In this document: positions 33,955 to 42,407 of the stretch, piece after piece | Layout of the letters: every line of letters starts with the position of its first letter | Position numbering within the stretch: position 1 is the stretch's first letter | NCBI GenBank assembly: GCA_910585805.1 | Contig: CAJUFB010000002.1 | Coordinates: 70,114-117,625 of the forward strand | Length of the DNA: 47,512 nt | From: an uncultured Acetatifactor sp. | GTDB taxonomy: Bacteria > Bacillota > Clostridia > Lachnospirales > Lachnospiraceae | Direction: 5' to 3' | Made by a program: the position numbers and the translations under genes | The notes under the pieces: model-generated | Told to the model about the DNA's origin: nothing | Databases searched by the model: none | What the model saw: only the letters and a program-made list of their open reading frames with translations

Positions 33955-34275
33955 TTATCCCAACGCCTGCTCCACTTTCTGCTTTAATTCTGCTGCAGGC
34001 ATGGCACCTACAAAATTCGCCGCAGGCTTCCCGCCCTTAAAGATAATGAATGCCGGAATACTGGATACCCGGCAGTTCTTCGCCAGATCCATGTTCTCGT
34101 CGATATTGCACTTTCCGACTTTGATCTTTCCCTCATATTCCGCCGCAATCTTAGCCACCACAGGCCCCATCATCTTGCAGGGATTGCACCAGTCCGCATA
34201 GAAATCCACCAGCACGGGAATGTCCGACTTCAATACCTCTGCCTCAAAATTGTCTGTTGTAAATTTGTATTCCAT
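33955..34275 (-). CDS. trxA: Thioredoxin
   Basis: A 106-residue thioredoxin. The active site reads WCNPC (residues about 29-33 in VDFYADWCNPCKMMGPVVAK) rather than the common WCGPC, a change that should shift its redox potential. The rest is standard: CNIDENMDLAKNCRV, the cis-Pro in SSIPAFIIFKGGKP, and a C-terminal helix. AGGAGG precedes the ATG. It overlaps transcriptionally with the YitT-type gene downstream. No thioredoxin reductase gene lies next to it, so its reductant is encoded elsewhere. Confidence 0.94.
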   Translation of the reverse strand: MEYKFTTDNFEAEVLKSDIPVLVDFYADWCNPCKMMGPVVAKIAAEYEGKIKVGKCNIDENMDLAKNCRVSSIPAFIIFKGGKPAANFVGAMPAAELKQKVEQALG

Positions 34276-34374
34276 TTTTTACCTCCTGTCCGCTTCAGCA
34301 GACTTTTCTTTAATCGCGTGAAAGCATGCATACCTGTCTTCTGTTTGCAAGCTCCGCCGCTTTCCACAGCCTCT

Positions 34375-35037
34375 TTACAGTTTCTCCTGTTTCCGCACTA
34401 TAATATACTTACAGATTGGATTTCCTATAGAGGAAAATTTTTCCTCATACTCCGTCATGATATTGCCCTTCATCAACCCTTCATCGCCATGAAGGTCATA
34501 TGTGGATGCCTCCAGTTCCCACGCCGGAGCCGCCTTCAGCTCCTCCATCGCAAAATCAAAGAGCGGCCTGTTGTCCGTCTTGAACTCCAGCCTGCCGCCC
34601 GGCTTCAGGATCCGGGCAAACCGCGCCAGAAATTCTCTGGACGGAAGCCTGCGTTTGGCATGCCTGTCCTTTGGCCAGGGATCCGAAAAATTCAGATAGA
34701 TCCTGTCCACCTCTCCCGGTCCAAACACCTCCGCGATATTCTCCGCATCCATCCGCAGGAATTTCAGATTCGGAAGCTCCTCCTGTTCCATCCTGTGGAC
34801 GGCCCGCAGCAATACACTGGAATATTTTTCAATGCCTACGTAATTGATGCCGGGATTCAGCCTGGCCATAGTATATAGAAACCTGCCCTTTCCCATGCCT
34901 GCCTCGATCCTGACAGGCGCCTGGTTTCCAAAGATCTCTCTCCATCTGCCGGCGCATTCCCGCTGCATCTCTTCTTTTATCACATAAGGGCTGCTTGAGA
35001 TCACCTCCCTCGATCCTGTTATATTACGTAACCTCAT
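34375..35037 (-). CDS. trmB: tRNA (guanine-N7-)-methyltransferase
   Basis: A 220-residue class I methyltransferase that makes 7-methylguanosine at position 46 of the tRNA variable loop. Motifs: RIEAGMGKGRFLYTMARLNP (SAM-binding glycine loop), GIEKYSSVLLRAV, LRMDAENIAEVF, IYLNFSDPWPKDRHAKRRL (the catalytic DPWPK-x-RH motif) and GRLEFKTDNRPLFDFAM. The C-terminal TEYEEKF segment is also family-typical. Short AGAG-like ribosome site. A 99-base gap separates it from trxA. Confidence 0.96.
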   Translation of the reverse strand: MRLRNITGSREVISSSPYVIKEEMQRECAGRWREIFGNQAPVRIEAGMGKGRFLYTMARLNPGINYVGIEKYSSVLLRAVHRMEQEELPNLKFLRMDAENIAEVFGPGEVDRIYLNFSDPWPKDRHAKRRLPSREFLARFARILKPGGRLEFKTDNRPLFDFAMEELKAAPAWELEASTYDLHGDEGLMKGNIMTEYEEKFSSIGNPICKYIIVRKQEKL

Positions 35038-35167
35038 CTCTCTTACTACTCTTTCTTTTCCATTTTCTACCTTTTGTTTCCCTACTAACTGTACTTTAAT
35101 TTTAAGCGCTTGTCAATCATAAAAGTGAACGTCACAGATAACGGAAAAGAATTATTTCACAAAATAA

Positions 35168-35196
35168 GTGAATTACACCCCGGAATGGTGTATAAT
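35168..35196 (+). promoter_or_regulatory. Probable promoter of the D,D-carboxypeptidase gene
   Basis: A perfect -10 TATAAT (35191-35196) with a weak -35 GTGAAT (35168-35173) at 17 bases. Predicted start near 35203. Confidence 0.5.
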
Positions 35197-35243
35197 AAAA
35201 ACAACCGCCCAAAAGGCACAAATCCATTACAGAGAGGTCAAAC

Positions 35244-36704
35244 ATGTCGAAACAGATTTCACATAGATATTTATTCCTTCTGGCTGCAGCCGCGCTGGCC
35301 GGCAGCCTGGCATTTTGCCCGGTCATCCCCGTCAACGCCTCCTCCGAGGCGGAGCTGCGCCTGGAAACCCACCGCGCCATGGAAATCCAGTCCAATGATA
35401 TCCCCGACTGGCCCGACGGTCCTGTGACAGGGGCCGAGTCCGCCATTTTGATAGAGGCGGAGACTGGCACCGTGCTGTATTCGAAAAATATCCACCAGCG
35501 CCAGTACCCCGCCAGCACCACCAAGATTCTTACCGCCCTGATCGCATCGGAGCGCTGCGGGATGGATGAGACAGTCACTTTTTCCCACGATGCTGTCTTC
35601 GATACTCCCAGGGACAGCAGCCATATCGCCATGAACCCGGGGGAGGAGCTGTCCATGGAACAGAGCCTGAACGCAATCCTGATCCGTTCCGCCAATGAAG
35701 TCTGCTACGCGGTGGCAGAGCATATCACGGAGACAACGGACTGGTCCGTTTTCGCCGGCATCATGAACGAAAGAGCGGCAGAGCTGGGGTGTCTGGACTC
35801 CCACTTTGTGAATCCAAACGGCCTGCCGGACGAAGAGCATTATACCACTGCCTACGACCTGGCCATGATCGGGAGAGCTTTCTTTGCCAATGAGATGCTG
35901 TGCAAGATCACTCTGTCCAGGCGGATTGATTTTCCCCCCACAGAGAAGCTCCCCTCCGGCAAGCTGGAAAATAACATTATGAAGATCATCCCCACAGGCG
36001 AATATGCATACGAGTATATTGTGGGCTGCAAAACCGGCTATACCGACGCTGCCAGAAGCTGTCTGGTGTCCTCCGCGGAAAAGGACGGCCTGAAGCTGAT
36101 CTGCGTGGTCATGCATGACGAAGCCCCCTGGCAGTATCTGGATACCATTGCGCTGTTCGAATACGGCTTCTCCAATTTCGAAAAGGTAAATGTGGCCCAG
36201 ACAGATGACAGGTACAGCATCGACAATACGGGCCTGTTCTACAGCGGAAATGATATCTTCGGCAGTTCTCAGCCTTTCCTGTCCCTGAACCAGGACGATT
36301 TCATCCTGCTGCCCCGGACTGCCTCCCTGGATGACACCGAATCTGTCATTTCCTATGATACGGAAAATGAAAACCAGGCTGCCGTTATCTCCTATACCTA
36401 CCGGAATGTTCCCATCGGCTCTGTCAGGGTCATTTTTTCCGCCATCCGGAAGGAACACAGCCTTTTCGATGCTGCGCCGGAAGACATGCCGTCTATTGCG
36501 GAGCCGGAAAAGCCTGTTATTTTTGTAAATGTAGCCTATATTCTCATCGGAATGGGCGTTCTTGCAGGTGTGATGCTGATCATGCTGCTTGTGCGGGCAA
36601 TTTTAAGAAACTATCAATTTGCAGACCGGAAACACCGCCGCAGAAAAGGGAGGAACGGCAGAAAGGAATGGAAGCGGCGTAACCGCAGAATGTATAAAAA
36701 TTAG
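35244..36704 (+). CDS. D-alanyl-D-alanine carboxypeptidase (penicillin-binding protein 5/DacF type)
   Basis: A 486-residue serine peptidase that trims the terminal D-alanine from peptidoglycan stem peptides. A signal peptide (about 1-32, LFLLAAAALAGSLAF then VNA) exports it. The S11 domain carries all three motifs: PASTTKILTAL (S-x-x-K), IRSANEV (S-x-N) and VGCKTGYTDAAR (K-T-G). A beta-rich C-terminal domain follows, and a membrane helix near the end (about 428-452, VNVAYILIGMGVLAGVMLIM) with a very basic tail (RKHRRRKGR) anchors it, with the tail inside. GAGAGG lies before the ATG. It is divergent from trmB and stands alone. Confidence 0.93.
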   Translation: MSKQISHRYLFLLAAAALAGSLAFCPVIPVNASSEAELRLETHRAMEIQSNDIPDWPDGPVTGAESAILIEAETGTVLYSKNIHQRQYPASTTKILTALIASERCGMDETVTFSHDAVFDTPRDSSHIAMNPGEELSMEQSLNAILIRSANEVCYAVAEHITETTDWSVFAGIMNERAAELGCLDSHFVNPNGLPDEEHYTTAYDLAMIGRAFFANEMLCKITLSRRIDFPPTEKLPSGKLENNIMKIIPTGEYAYEYIVGCKTGYTDAARSCLVSSAEKDGLKLICVVMHDEAPWQYLDTIALFEYGFSNFEKVNVAQTDDRYSIDNTGLFYSGNDIFGSSQPFLSLNQDDFILLPRTASLDDTESVISYDTENENQAAVISYTYRNVPIGSVRVIFSAIRKEHSLFDAAPEDMPSIAEPEKPVIFVNVAYILIGMGVLAGVMLIMLLVRAILRNYQFADRKHRRRKGRNGRKEWKRRNRRMYKN

Positions 36705-36761
36705 GGTGCAAATCCTTCCACAAGGAAATATGTGTGACAGTTACTAAGGATCCTGCACCCT
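36703..36761. terminator. Inverted repeat between convergent genes
   Basis: AGGGTGCAAATCCTT (36703-36717) pairs with AAGGATCCTGCACCCT (36746-36761). It starts at the stop codon of the carboxypeptidase and ends 9 bases before the exonuclease stop. No T-run, so terminator function is a positional guess. Confidence 0.45.
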
Positions 36762-36769
36762 GTGGTCGG

Positions 36770-37744
36770 TTAATCCAGGTCAGTTTTGCCGTGAAGCCTA
36801 TGCTGCAGCTGCTGCTTTTTGACATGCTCGCTGCGGTTTTTTAACCCTGCCGCCTCCTCGGGGGAGATCAGTTTCGTGGTCTTGACGATATACACTTTTT
36901 CGTCCACGGATTTCCGGACCCTGATCTTCCCTTTCAGGTAACCGTGCTTTTCACAGTGGGCCAGGCAGTAATAATTCCGTCCGTTGGGCGTAAACCACTT
37001 GATCTTTTTCCGAAGATTTCTATGACAGAGATAACATTTGCTTGATACTACTTCTCTGTCTTCAAAAGCTTCTGCCCTGTCCTGAAATTCCCTGGAGATA
37101 TATTTCTCATAATTGTCAAATTGAATCTTTATCTCCGTCTTTCTGTTCAGCGGGGGATGGAACACATCGTAAGACACATTTTTCAGGACATCCGGCCTCT
37201 CCGACAGGATCTTTGCAAATACTTTTGCCGTGTAATGCGCATCCCCGGAAGCTCTGTGAAAAGGAATCTCCTTCTCCAGCGCCAGGAAATCAACGGCATG
37301 CTCCAGCGCCCTTCTGGATTTTCCGTCCTCATAGGCAATGCTGAACAGCTTCTGCACATCCAGATAGACAATGGGGCCCTCCGCCAGCGGCGCCATGCCG
37401 TAAAACTTCATATTACGCTGAAGTTCCGTTAAGTCAGCGCTGCCCCAGGTGCAGAAGCGGCAGGCCTCCGCTCCGCACCATTTAAGGAAGCGCTCCGCCG
37501 CAGGGACAAAAGGACTGCCGTTCTCCAGCTCCTCCATCTGTATATGCACAAGCCTGCCTGTAGCCCGGTTCATCTCATGGTAAACAGCCGGTTTGACCAA
37601 CTGGCTGAATGTGCCGTTTCTGACACCATTGTCATCTAATTTCACCGCACCGATCTCAATGATCTCAAAAGGAAGGCATGCCGTTTCCTCTTCCAGGCCG
37701 GTACTGCTTTGATTCCACTCCAAATCAAATACGATGTAATTCAA
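36770..37744 (-). CDS. DnaQ-like 3'-5' exonuclease with C-terminal Cys/His cluster
   Basis: A 324-residue DEDDh exonuclease. Exo I is IVFDLEWNQ (Asp and Glu), Exo II lies around TWGSADLTELQRNM, and Exo III is HRASGDAHYTAKVF (His and Asp), resembling the KapD/ERI-1 branch. After residue 215 it carries an extra region with CYLCHRNLRKK and YYCLAHCEKHG, a likely zinc-binding module that may hold nucleic acid. The start codon is TTG; its AAAGGA ribosome site lies inside the last codons of the upstream esterase gene, so translation is coupled. The biological substrate (RNA trimming or DNA) cannot be decided. Confidence 0.85.
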   Translation of the reverse strand: MNYIVFDLEWNQSSTGLEEETACLPFEIIEIGAVKLDDNGVRNGTFSQLVKPAVYHEMNRATGRLVHIQMEELENGSPFVPAAERFLKWCGAEACRFCTWGSADLTELQRNMKFYGMAPLAEGPIVYLDVQKLFSIAYEDGKSRRALEHAVDFLALEKEIPFHRASGDAHYTAKVFAKILSERPDVLKNVSYDVFHPPLNRKTEIKIQFDNYEKYISREFQDRAEAFEDREVVSSKCYLCHRNLRKKIKWFTPNGRNYYCLAHCEKHGYLKGKIRVRKSVDEKVYIVKTTKLISPEEAAGLKNRSEHVKKQQLQHRLHGKTDLD

Positions 37745-37747
37745 TTT

Positions 37748-38605
37748 CTATGATCCTTTCACGTATTGATGTTCGATCCATGTATGCGCCATGGATATCC
37801 ATGAAGTACATTCCTCCTGAAGGGCACAGCCGCTTCTGTCCAGCGTCAGGCGGTTGGCAAGAGACAGGCCATGTCCGCCGCAGGGATACATATGGAATTC
37901 CGTCCGCACCCCCGCCCGCCTCAGGGCGCTGACAAACAAAAGCGAATTCTCCACCGGCACGGCATTGTCCGTAAAAGTATGCCAGATGAAAGCCGGCGGC
38001 GTGCCTGCGCCCGTCTGCTTCTCCAGAGATACAAGCTCCAGCGCCGGCGTCCCCAGCTTCCTGGAGAGCGCCTCCTCCTGCCCGCCAAGCAGCTTATCGA
38101 AAGAGCTTCTGTGGGCATATTCTCCCGAAGTAATCACTGGATAACACAGGATCATGCCGTCCGGGCGGAAAACGGTGCGGTCAGCGTCCCCATGACCCAA
38201 AGCTTCCGCCAGAAACGCCTTCTCCCAGAACACTCCCAGAGAAGCCGCCAGATGGCCGCCTGCGGAACAGCCCAGAACGATGATCTTATCCGGATCCACA
38301 TGCCATGCCGCCGCGTTCTGCCGAATCAGCCGGACACTGTATGCCAGCTCCGTGAGCGCAGTGGGAAATACGGCCGGCGCACAGGAATATTTCAGCACGG
38401 CAGCATGATACCCCATGGCAAGAAACTGCATTGCCAGCGGTTCGCCCTCCCTTTCGGAAGTCCACTCGTATCCGCCGCCCGGGCAGACCAGGATCAACGG
38501 TCTGTCGGCTACGGCTATTTCCTCGGAATGATCCTGAATATAGGTGGTCAGTCTCGCGCCGGGCTGTGAACCCTCCAGTGTGATCTGATATGTGTTATAA
38601 ATCAT
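37748..38605 (-). CDS. Alpha/beta hydrolase (esterase/acetyl-xylan-esterase-like)
   Basis: A 285-residue cytosolic alpha/beta hydrolase. The oxyanion-hole motif is LVCPGGGYEW, the nucleophile elbow IIVLGCSAGGHLAAS (G-x-S-x-G with Ser), the Asp lies in WHTFTDNAVPVENS and the His in YPCGGHGLSL. This is the BD-FAE/Axe-like group that removes acetyl or other acyl groups from carbohydrates or small esters. No signal peptide. The frame opens 23 codons earlier, but that start has no ribosome site, while ATG 38605 has GAGAGG nearby. It is the first gene of a pair with the exonuclease; the reason for this pairing is not evident. Confidence 0.88.
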   Translation of the reverse strand: MIYNTYQITLEGSQPGARLTTYIQDHSEEIAVADRPLILVCPGGGYEWTSEREGEPLAMQFLAMGYHAAVLKYSCAPAVFPTALTELAYSVRLIRQNAAAWHVDPDKIIVLGCSAGGHLAASLGVFWEKAFLAEALGHGDADRTVFRPDGMILCYPVITSGEYAHRSSFDKLLGGQEEALSRKLGTPALELVSLEKQTGAGTPPAFIWHTFTDNAVPVENSLLFVSALRRAGVRTEFHMYPCGGHGLSLANRLTLDRSGCALQEECTSWISMAHTWIEHQYVKGS

Positions 38606-38681
38606 CTTTCCGGCCTCTCTTTCTCTCGTTTTCTGATTCTTCTTTCTGCCGCGTTCAGGGATGTTTTCCGGCATTCTGTAT

Positions 38682-38767
38682 TATACTGCAGACCGCCAGG
38701 ATTTACAGTGATGCCTCCAGGAAAATACCTGGCTGGCAGTCTGCAGTCGGGTTGTACTGCAAATTTA
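38682..38767 (+). repeat. Dispersed palindromic repeat, copy 3
   Basis: TATACTGCAGACCGCCAGG and CCTGGCTGGCAGTCTGCAGT form the stem; the tail CGGGTTGTACTGCAAATTTA matches copies 1 and 2. It lies between the proS stop and the esterase start. Same orientation as the others. Confidence 0.88.
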
Positions 38768-38782
38768 TTTCGTGACACTTCC

Positions 38783-40216
38783 TTAATATGCCCGTCCCCA
38801 GTATACCATCTTTTTCGCCGGTTTGCCACAGCATACACAGGTATCTGAAATGTGCTCCTGTTCGAAGGGCATGCAGCGGCTTGTCACACTCAGTTTCTCC
38901 TTGATCTGCACTTCGCATTCCTCATTGCCGCACCACATTGCCTTTACAAATCCGGATTTCTCATTAAAAATCCTCTCGAATTCTTCTATATTGACGGCAG
39001 TATAGGTATGGGCATCTCTGTGTTTTCTGGCGCGGTCCAGCATCTCTTTCTGAATGGTCTCCAACAGTTCCCCAGCCTTTGCCTCCAGTTCGTCCAGACT
39101 GACTTCCAGTTTCTCCCTGGTGTCTCTGCGGCAGATGACACATTTTCCTGCCGCCAGATCCTTGGGGCCGATCTCCACGCGAATGGGATAGCCGCGCATT
39201 TCCGCTTCCGCAAATTTCCATCCAGGGCTCTTGTCCGTATCATCTACCTTTACACGGAAATTTTTGCTCAAAATGCCGCGGAGTTCCCGAGCCTTGTCCA
39301 GTACCCCTTCCTTTTTCTGCTGAATGGGCACAATGCAGATCTGAACCGGAGCCACTCTGGGCGGCAGCACCAGGCCCTCGTTGTCGCCATGTACCATGAT
39401 AATGGCGCCGATGAGCCGGGTAGTCATGCCCCAGGAAGTCTGATGCACGTATTTCAGAGTATTGTCTTTATCCGTAAACTGAACGCCGAAGGCATGGGCG
39501 AATCCGTCCCCGAAATTGTGGGAGGTTCCCGCCTGCAGCGCCTTGCCGTCATGCATCAGCGCTTCAATGGCATAGGTGGCCACCGCGCCCGCGAACTTTT
39601 CTTTATCGGTCTTCTGTCCCCGGATCACCGGTATGGCGAGCACTTCTTCACAGAAATCCGCATAAAGATTCAGCATCTGGATGGTGCGCTCCTGCGCCTC
39701 TTCCTCCGTTGCATGAGCAGTATGCCCCTCCTGCCACAAGAACTCCCTGGAACGCAGGAAAGGCCTGGTCTCCTTCTCCCAGCGCACTACGGAACACCAC
39801 TGGTTGTACACCCTGGGCAGGTCCCGATAGGACTGGATATCATTCTTATAAAAATCACAGAAAAGCGTCTCTGAAGTAGGGCGCACACAGAGTTTCTCTG
39901 CCAGAGGCGCAAGCCCGCCGTGGGTCACCCAGGCTACCTCAGGCGCAAAACCTTCTACATGGTCTTTCTCCTTTTGGAGCAGGGATTCCGGGATGAACAT
40001 GGGCAGGTATACGTTCTCAACCCCTGTCTCCTTGAATCTTGCGTCCAGCTGCTTCTGGATCAATTCCCAGATCGCGTAGCCGGCAGGCTTAATTACCATG
40101 CACCCCTTTACGGATGTATAATCGATCAGCTCCGCTTTTTTTACTACATCCGTGTACCACTGCGCGAAATCCACTTCCATGGAAGTAATCTCTTCTACCA
40201 TTTTCTTGTCTGCCAT
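38783..40216 (-). CDS. proS: Prolyl-tRNA synthetase (short, archaeal/eukaryotic type)
   Basis: A 477-residue class II synthetase that charges tRNA-Pro. It is the short form without the editing insertion: VYLPMFIPESLLQKEKDHVE (motif 1 side), CVRPTSETLFCDFYKNDIQS, RPFLRSREFLWQEGHTAHAT (motif 2), HNFGDGFAHAFGVQFTDKDN, and GMTTRLIGAIIMVHGDNEGL (motif 3 with the active-site Arg). The C-terminus ends in CVCCGKPAKKMVYWGRAY with the family's zinc-like Cys pair and terminal Tyr. The frame is open 116 codons upstream through the T-box leader; AGGAGGAG fixes ATG 40216. Expression is controlled by the T-box. Confidence 0.96.
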   Translation of the reverse strand: MADKKMVEEITSMEVDFAQWYTDVVKKAELIDYTSVKGCMVIKPAGYAIWELIQKQLDARFKETGVENVYLPMFIPESLLQKEKDHVEGFAPEVAWVTHGGLAPLAEKLCVRPTSETLFCDFYKNDIQSYRDLPRVYNQWCSVVRWEKETRPFLRSREFLWQEGHTAHATEEEAQERTIQMLNLYADFCEEVLAIPVIRGQKTDKEKFAGAVATYAIEALMHDGKALQAGTSHNFGDGFAHAFGVQFTDKDNTLKYVHQTSWGMTTRLIGAIIMVHGDNEGLVLPPRVAPVQICIVPIQQKKEGVLDKARELRGILSKNFRVKVDDTDKSPGWKFAEAEMRGYPIRVEIGPKDLAAGKCVICRRDTREKLEVSLDELEAKAGELLETIQKEMLDRARKHRDAHTYTAVNIEEFERIFNEKSGFVKAMWCGNEECEVQIKEKLSVTSRCMPFEQEHISDTCVCCGKPAKKMVYWGRAY

Positions 40217-40259
40217 ATTCTCCTCCTGTTCCAGTGCCGCATATGCTCCGTCCAATACC

Positions 40260-40577
40260 AAAAAACGCCGTATTTCCATCCCCGAAGGGACCGGAAATCC
40301 GGCGGTGCCACCCTGCTTGACGCGGCTGCGTCCATCTCTTCTGCCTTTAACGCCGGCCTGCGCCATGCTTTCGTCCCGGATTTTCCACATCCTCGCCTGC
40401 AGCAAATGCGCCGCAGACCGACCTCGCATGAAAGCTCCAAGGCAGGTTCCAGATCCTCCGCATAAGAACCTCTCAGCCATACCCGTCTCTTCACTGTTCG
40501 CCGCAGCGCCGGATATCACGTTCTCTCTCTGGGATGCTTGCAAATCTGTACTGATCCTCTTCACAGCCTCTCTATAT
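40260..40577 (-). promoter_or_regulatory. T-box riboswitch leader of proS
   Basis: The minus strand carries the T-box sequence AGGGTGGCACCGCC (complement at 40301-40314). It is followed by an intrinsic terminator whose stem runs from CGCCGGATTTCC to GGAAATACGGCG around TTCG, ending in six T (40260-40265). The 5' half shows AGTA and AGAGAGA elements expected in stem I. Uncharged tRNA-Pro should pair with the T-box and prevent termination. I could not fix the specifier codon with certainty; a CCN proline codon is expected. Confidence 0.9.
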
Positions 40578-40584
40578 GGATGTG

Positions 40585-40614
40585 ATTATAGTGCAGGACA
40601 GGCGCACTTGTCAA
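40585..40614 (-). promoter_or_regulatory. Promoter of the proS T-box transcript
   Basis: Consensus boxes: -35 TTGACA (40609-40614), 18-base spacer, -10 TATAAT (40585-40590). Predicted start near 40578. Confidence 0.8.
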
Positions 40615-40628
40615 GAAAAATATTTATT

Positions 40629-41831
40629 TTACCGCTCCCCGCATACCTGGAAAATGTAAAATTTCAAGTAATATGTCTGATCCGCCGCCCAAAGGATGGG
40701 GTGGTCACAGGCCTGGGTGCGGAATTCCACCTGCCGGAGCCGCTTATGCGCGCCTGCGGCAGCTTCCCGCAATGTTTTGGAAAAAAGCTCCGGCTCCATA
40801 AAATGAGAGCAGGAACAGGTCACCAGAAAGCCGCCGTCCCGCACCAGCTTCAGGCCTCTCAGATTGATCTCACGATAACCCTTCACTGCATTTTTGACGG
40901 AACTGCGTGATTTTGTAAACGCGGGAGGATCTAAGATAACCACGTCATATTTCTCTCCCGCCCGTTCCAGTTCCGGAAGAAGTTCAAATACGTCCGCACA
41001 TTGGAAACGGACTTTTTCCTCCAGGTGATTGAGCCTGGCATTCTCTTCCGCCTGCTCTATGGCCACCTGGGAGGCATCCACCCCCAGCACACTGTCCGCG
41101 CCGGCAATCCCTGCATTCAGCGCAAAGGAGCCGGTATGGGTAAAGCAGTCCAGCACCTTTTTCCCCCTGCAGAAAGGATGGATCGCCGCCCGGTTATTTT
41201 TCTGATCCAGGAAAAATCCGGTTTTCTGTCCCTCTTCCACATCCACCATGTACCGGACGCCGTTTTCCAGAATTTCCACCTTTGTGTCGAAAGGTTCTCC
41301 GATAAATCCTTTGACCCTCTCCATGCCCTCCTGCCGGCGCACCCTGGCATCGCTGCGTTCGTAGACTCCGCGGATATGGATCCCATCCTCCGCCATGACC
41401 TTCTTCAATGCATTTACGATCGTAACCTTCCAACGGTCTATCCCCAGCGCCAGAGACTCCACCACCAGCACATCAGAGAATTTGTCCACCACGATCCCCG
41501 GTAAGAAGTCCGCCTCCCCGAAAATCACGCGGCAGCTGGATGTATCGATAGTCTGTCTGCGATATTCCCATGCATCCCTGACCCGCTGTTCCAGAAAGGC
41601 TTCATCTATGACGGCATCCTTTCTGCGGGACAGCAGGCGCACTGTGATCTTCGACCTTGTGTTGATATAGCCGCAACCCATACAATAACCGTCAAAATCA
41701 TGGACTGTCACCACATCCCCATTCTCAAAGCTCCCCAGTATTGATTCGATTTCATTGTCATATACCCATGCGCCGCCCGCTTTCAGGGTACGTCCTTCCC
41801 CTTTTTTCAGGGTTACAATTGCCTGATTCAT
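40629..41831 (-). CDS. Class I SAM-dependent rRNA methyltransferase (RlmI-like)
   Basis: A 400-residue protein of the RlmI/YccW family, which makes 5-methylcytosine in 23S rRNA. The N-terminal PUA domain (about 1-80) includes KAGGAWVYDNEI and VHDFDGYCMGCGYIN; a central domain has PGIVVDKFSDVLVVE and EEGQKTGFFLDQKNNR; the catalytic domain has VLDCFTHTGSFALNAGIAGA (SAM loop), VVILDPPAFTKSR (catalytic D-P-P-A-F) and the Cys pair in LVTCSCSHFM. AGGAG precedes the ATG. The exact target nucleotide could differ from that of E. coli. It lies directly upstream of the proS promoter, same direction. Confidence 0.92.
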   Translation of the reverse strand: MNQAIVTLKKGEGRTLKAGGAWVYDNEIESILGSFENGDVVTVHDFDGYCMGCGYINTRSKITVRLLSRRKDAVIDEAFLEQRVRDAWEYRRQTIDTSSCRVIFGEADFLPGIVVDKFSDVLVVESLALGIDRWKVTIVNALKKVMAEDGIHIRGVYERSDARVRRQEGMERVKGFIGEPFDTKVEILENGVRYMVDVEEGQKTGFFLDQKNNRAAIHPFCRGKKVLDCFTHTGSFALNAGIAGADSVLGVDASQVAIEQAEENARLNHLEEKVRFQCADVFELLPELERAGEKYDVVILDPPAFTKSRSSVKNAVKGYREINLRGLKLVRDGGFLVTCSCSHFMEPELFSKTLREAAAGAHKRLRQVEFRTQACDHPILWAADQTYYLKFYIFQVCGER

Positions 41832-42270
41832 TTTATGCTCCTGTTCCGGTTTTCGCCTCTGCCCCCGGCCTGCTCATCAAACTCTGCCTTATCCGCTCCA
41901 AATCCCGTATGGTCAAACACGGTTTCAATATATTGCTTTCTCATTCATTTAACTTAGATTTCTTTCCTTTTGCAAACTTATCAATAACTCTGGCAGATTC
42001 ACTGTTTCTGCGATGATCCGCGAATACCCATATTCCCTTTTGTCCTCCACAATCCTATTTTTTTAAGTTTGATTATATCACATCCCCCCTTTATTCGCCA
42101 CAATAAAATGTGGAGATTTGCACTTTCAGGAGAGAAACACCAGTATATATGCGCCTTCCCGTGCGGAATGCTGCAAATTTATTGTATCTCATCCTCATCC
42201 CGGAGAAGCGTTAACAAATCCCGGCTTCCGGCCGATAAAAATATATATCCTCAACATGGAACAGTTAACA
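41832..42270. other. Intergenic region before the Y RNA-like gene
   Basis: AT-rich with no frame worth calling. A possible promoter for the RNA gene is TTAACA (42211-42216), 17 bases, GATAAA (42234-42239), which would start transcription near 42246; the -10 is poor. A short AT tract (ATATATATCC) follows at 42241-42250. Confidence 0.4.
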
Positions 42271-42407
42271 CAGCCCCGATGCGCAGGAGACGGTTACTTC
42301 GACTTATGATCGCGTTGTTATGGGTTCGACCCCCATCTGCCGGGAGACCGGCGGTAGCTCAATGGTAGAGCACGACACACCGTCTCCGTCCTTTCTCGGG
42401 GCTTTTT
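42271..42407 (+). ncRNA. Bacterial Y RNA (YrlA-like) with permuted tRNA-like module
   Basis: The RNA ends pair: AGCCCCGA (42272-42279) with TCGGGGCT (42396-42403), running into a T-run. An internal loop with pyrimidine-rich GTCCTTTC on the 3' side follows, then a second perfect helix GGAGACGG (42286-42293) with CCGTCTCC (42380-42387). Inside is a circularly permuted tRNA fold: T-arm ATGGG-TTCGACC-CCCAT (42320-42336), acceptor-like stem CTGCCGG/CCGGCGG (42337-42343, 42348-42354) closed by a GAGA tetraloop, linker TA, and D-arm GCTC-AATGGTA-GAGC (42357-42371) with the G-G of the D loop. This matches the bacterial Y RNA design: a Ro-binding stem from both ends plus a tRNA-mimic effector module. 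A TROVE-type remnant follows directly. A true permuted tRNA gene is less likely because no clear anticodon arm can be assembled. Confidence 0.8.

Noticed and set aside
42301..42371. A functional permuted tRNA gene
   Set aside because: T-arm, acceptor-like stem and D-arm are present but a consistent anticodon stem cannot be formed with the D-arm side, the acceptor ends are closed by a tetraloop and no CCA or intron-like junction is seen. The Y RNA model explains the outer helices better.
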